Shown here in pieces: positions 22,693 to 25,537 of a stretch of 25,537 bases of DNA. Below the pieces are notes generated by a model that was not told where the DNA came from, ran no database searches, and worked only from the letters and a program-made list of their open reading frames with translations. Positions within the stretch are counted from its first letter, which is position 1. Each line of letters opens with the position of its first letter. The DNA comes from Streptomyces sp. NBC_00654. Its GTDB lineage: Bacteria; Actinomycetota; Actinomycetes; Streptomycetales; Streptomycetaceae. The DNA lies in the NCBI RefSeq assembly GCF_026341775.1, contig NZ_JAPEOB010000011.1, forward strand, positions 1 to 25,537. The letters run 5' to 3'. Both the position numbers and the translations under genes were made by a program.

Positions 22693-22843
22693 CGGGTCTG
22701 TACTGCGCTGCGCGCAGTACAATCGTTTGTAGCGCGCTACGCTTGCTACAAACAGCGCCTTCGGGCTTCGCCCGAGAGGCCGGACCGCTTCGCGGCCGGC
22801 GGCGCCGCTCGACTCCGCTCGCTCAACTGCTACCTACTAAGGG

Positions 22844-23160
22844 TAGATGCAATGGACGTGCCGGTTTTGGGGTTCAAGCCTAAATCGTTGCAGGTCACCG
22901 CATGTTTTTGGGCGGCATGTGGCAAATTGGTTATCCACAGGCTATTGGCATCATCGCAGGTCAGGAGGGGTGCACCGTAGATGCAATTCTCGTGCCGGTC
23001 GGTGCTGGCGTGTGTCCGAATTGCTCCATTCGTGACCTGGTTATCCACAGGGTGAATCGAACGTATGCCTTGGCGGCACGGAAATTGCATCTTCGGCGTC
23101 TACCTGCGGTTATGACAGAGGGTGATGCGGCACGGAAATTGCATCTACAGTCTGACCTGC
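22844..23160. other. Mirror copy of the iteron and DnaA-box array
   Basis: Same four iterons and two DnaA boxes as at 22216-22532, in reverse orientation. Confidence 0.7.
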
Positions 23161-23509
23161 GGAAACGCGAACCGTACAACACGGGGAGTGACTGACGTGG
23201 TTGATGCCGCTATGCCGGTGGCCGTGCCGCCGTGCCTCTGGTGCCGTGTGGCCTGGTGGGGGCATCACTGCATGTGTGCGGTGACGGTAAGTCTGCTGCC
23301 GCTGGGGGGCGGTGGTCTGACGGCCCGTGAATCGGGCTCTCTGCGGCGGGACTTCGGAGTGTGTGGGCGCCTGTGGTCCCGCTGGGGGTTCGCGGCCTGG
23401 CGTCTCGTCACCCTGGGCGGCTGTCAAGGCCGTTGAGAGCGCCTGGGGGTGGATGCCGGTGGGAATCCCTGCCCGTGCCGCTTTCAGGCTGCTGTGCAGG
23501 CGTACAGGG

Positions 23510-23537
23510 AAGGGCCCGTCCGTACGGACGGGCCCTT
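23510..23537 (-). terminator. Mirror copy of the 28-bp palindromic terminator
   Basis: Same sequence as 21839-21866. Confidence 0.8.
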
Positions 23538-23563
23538 GGGCGGAATGGATCGGTAGTCCGTGC

Positions 23564-24241
23564 TCATTCGGCAGGCATCACACCTGCTGTGACGTCTTCA
23601 TCAGGGCGCTGCGTCGGGGCACTGAACGAGACGAGCGGAACGGAGAAAAGGCTGCCCAGCATCGCCGCGGCTTCGGGATTCTGCAGCCCGGCCAGTGGCT
23701 GAAGCTCCTCGATCCTGGCCAAGATCCGCCGGAGCTCCTGGTCCACGGGCTTCAGTTCCAGCACGACGTCGACCACCTCCACGGTCCAGGACTGTGCGTT
23801 GATGAGCCGCATCGGAGGCGCGGGGAACGTCGCGGTGCCGGATTCCAGATCAGTGAGCGTCGGTCGGGGATGGTGGACGACCCATTCATCCAGGCGCTCG
23901 TCGAAGTGTTCGCTTGCGTTGCGAACACCGCGCTCACACAACGGCGAAGCGTCCTCGATCCCAAGGACGCTTCGCAGGTAGGCGCCACGCTTCAGCCGCC
24001 ACTGGACGCCCTCGTTGGTCTGCCCATGGCTCTTCTGCTCGACGGGCCGGAGCATCCTGGAGACTTTGCCGGTGAAGGCAAGGAAGCTTTCGAGGTAGAA
24101 CCATGCCGCTGGAGGCATCGGATCGAGGTGGGCCTGGGTCATCAGCCTCTCCAATGCCTCCAGCGCGTAGCGGGCATCTCTCGCCAGCCAGGTCATGTAC
24201 ACACGCTGAGCCCAGGGGTCCTGGGCTATCTCGTCGCTCAT
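23564..24241 (-). CDS. 225-aa hypothetical protein, mirror copy
   Basis: The product is identical to that at 21135-21812; assembly mirror. Confidence 0.75.
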   Translation of the reverse strand: MSDEIAQDPWAQRVYMTWLARDARYALEALERLMTQAHLDPMPPAAWFYLESFLAFTGKVSRMLRPVEQKSHGQTNEGVQWRLKRGAYLRSVLGIEDASPLCERGVRNASEHFDERLDEWVVHHPRPTLTDLESGTATFPAPPMRLINAQSWTVEVVDVVLELKPVDQELRRILARIEELQPLAGLQNPEAAAMLGSLFSVPLVSFSAPTQRPDEDVTAGVMPAE

Positions 24242-24298
24242 GACTCCATCTTGCAGGTCCGCCGATTCAGGCCGCGCTCTTTGACTGCCGCGGCTGCT

Positions 24299-24844
24299 CT
24301 ACTGATTCCAGTCCAGGTCGATGTAGTCGATGTCGGTCAGCTCGACGTCGAGTCCGTCCGCGCGGCGTCCGCCATCGCGGAAGTAGGCGTGCCCGAGCCC
24401 TTCGCCTACGAGGCGCTGCAACTGGGACTCGTCACCGGCCGCGGCTGCGTCCCACAGGCGTCCGGCCAGCTCTCGCGGCAGGTCGTCGGTGATACGGCGC
24501 AGGCGGGCATCGTCGGTACTTCCGGGGGCGGCACGGAAACCGAAGGTGGCTCGTGTCTCCACTCGTATGCCTCCGGCGCCGGCTGCTCGCCGGGCGCGTG
24601 CTGTGACGCGCGGCTGGTGGGATTTGGCGGCCTCCTCCTGGAGGCGACCGGCGATCCGTGCCGATGGCTGCTGCTCGCCCTTGACCCAGCGCTGGATGGT
24701 CCGCTGGGAGACGCCGAGCCGGGCAGCCACCGCCCGGGTGCTGCCCTTTTCCGCGCGCATCACCAGGTTGAGTTGGGCGCTCGGGCTCTTCGGGAGTGCC
24801 CGGGTCCAGGTCCGGGCACGTATCGCGTCGAGGATCTTGCCCAT
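24299..24844 (-). CDS. tpg: Terminal protein Tpg, mirror copy
   Basis: The product is identical to that at 20532-21077; it should not be counted as a second tpg. Confidence 0.9.
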   Translation of the reverse strand: MGKILDAIRARTWTRALPKSPSAQLNLVMRAEKGSTRAVAARLGVSQRTIQRWVKGEQQPSARIAGRLQEEAAKSHQPRVTARARRAAGAGGIRVETRATFGFRAAPGSTDDARLRRITDDLPRELAGRLWDAAAAGDESQLQRLVGEGLGHAYFRDGGRRADGLDVELTDIDYIDLDWNQ

Positions 24845-24858
24845 GATGTGGTCCCCCG

Positions 24859-25315
24859 TCAGAAGTCGGTGCCGTACGCCCCAGCGGCCTGGGCGTAGTG
24901 GGCGGTGGCGGTCTCGGTGCGGCAGTCCCGGCAGACGGTGCCGGGCCGGACCTGAGCGACGTGCGGGAACTGCGCGCCGCACCCGGCGGCACAGAACACC
25001 GGCCCGGCCGCGATGCCGGTCGCGGCCTCGCGGGCTGGGATGACGTACGGCTCGTCGGATCCGGGCAGCAGCTTGTCGAGGAGCCGGAGCCGTGAGACCA
25101 CCGTGCGGGCGGGCTCGATGTCGGTACGGGCGACCAGCTCGTGCGCGGGCCAGCCGTTGCGCATCCGGCGAAGGATGCGCCATACCGCGCGCTGCCGCTC
25201 TTCGCTGGCTCCTCCCTGCCACCACCGGATCCGGGCGAGCACGTCCCGTGCTGCGTCTTCTTCCCACGAGGCGCCGGGCGCCACTTGACCGGAGAGGATC
25301 AGATACCGGTCGGCA
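24859..25315 (-). pseudogene. Mirror copy of the 315-aa winged-helix gene, N-terminal part lost in noise
   Basis: It matches residues 165-315 of the gene at 19570-20517. Upstream (beyond 25315) the copy dissolves into the error-rich tail. Confidence 0.85.
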
Positions 25316-25537
25316 CGTGGAGAACAGGCTGTACACGGCGGTGATGAGCTGGAAACGGGTGGCCGTGCGGACGGCGCCGGGGGACAGCTCCGCCCGCGCA
25401 TTCCGCAGGCCCGGCGACAGGGCGGCAGGCCCGGAAGCGGGTGACAGTGAGTTGATGGTCCGGATGTCCTCTGCCGATGTGACGGCCGCCGGCGACGCTG
25501 ATCATGCCATTCGCCGGTCCGGCGGCACGAGGTAAGT
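25316..25537. other. Degraded tail of the right mirror arm
   Basis: It aligns patchily to the complement of about 19735-20060. Recognisable blocks include TGTACACGGCGGTGATG, GGCCGTGCGGACG, GGTGACAGTGAG and GATGTCCTCTGCCG. Deletions and substitutions are frequent. It is a likely uncorrected read end. Confidence 0.85.

Larger units (their letters stand above)
22693..25315 (-). repeat. Right mirror arm (inverted duplicate of 20061-22684)
   Basis: Paired positions sum to 45376 throughout (axis at 22688), with no net insertion or deletion over 2.6 kb. At the axis about nine bases of the second terminal palindrome are missing (CGGGTC follows directly on CCCGCTCCGCGGG), as expected if two terminal palindromes collapsed in assembly. 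Confidence 0.9.

Noticed and set aside
22541..22835. CRISPR or insertion-sequence interpretation of the repeated palindromes
   Set aside because: There are no regularly spaced direct repeats with spacers and no transposase; all repetition is hairpins and the mirror axis.

Overview
The window reads as one small linear Streptomyces-type plasmid of about 18.1 kb, from about 4549 to about 22690, with inverted mirror copies of both ends attached. The GC-rich coding, a Tpg terminal protein gene, two hairpin-packed telomeres and an FtsK/TraB-type transfer operon all point to Streptomyces or a close relative. Positions 356-4548 are the reverse complement of about 4549-8738, and 22693-25315 are the reverse complement of 20061-22684. 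The outermost 1-355 and 25316-25537 continue the same mirrors but are riddled with errors. This pattern fits an assembly that ran around the ends of a linear molecule on fold-back reads. Genes in the two mirror arms are therefore almost certainly not extra copies.

Layout of the real unit, left to right. Left telomere (4549 to about 4790), then a relatively AT-rich stretch, a small unknown gene (5127-5396) and a small membrane protein gene on the minus strand. Next is a parA-parB cassette (6569-8184) ending in two tandem 22-bp palindromes, the candidate centromere, and a bidirectional terminator.

From 17310 down to 8365 runs one long minus-strand transfer/maintenance operon. In order of transcription it encodes a WhiB-like regulator, a Cys-rich 63-aa protein, a 106-aa protein, a 67-aa membrane protein, a 163-aa protein, TraB (731 aa), a DUF2637-type membrane/coiled-coil protein (486 aa), a 55-aa protein, a 157-aa membrane protein, an RRQRL-type zinc protein, a 193-aa-class membrane protein, a PycTM (Pycsar-effector-like) membrane protein and a 181-aa degenerate HxxxH protein. 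Its non-overlapping junctions carry four copies of a conserved stem-loop element. The gap just after traB carries nine copies of an 8-bp GGTGCGCA-type motif, a candidate conjugation locus (clt).

Divergent from the operon are a GntR/HutC-family regulator (KorSA-like) and a GNAT acetyltransferase, with a set of small dyads between the two transcription units. On the right is a plus-strand replication/telomere block: a 315-aa winged-helix/zinc-binding protein (candidate initiator or Tap substitute), tpg, and a 225-aa unknown gene. A strong terminator, then an array of four 20-bp iterons and two perfect DnaA boxes (22216-22532), lie directly against the right telomere (22541-22692).

In outline, I infer that the 315-aa protein acts at the iteron/DnaA-box array to start replication and Tpg primes end patching. 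ParAB would partition the plasmid, TraB and the Spd-type membrane proteins would move and spread it, and the GntR and WhiB proteins would control transfer. All functional statements rest on sequence features and family knowledge; nothing was searched.
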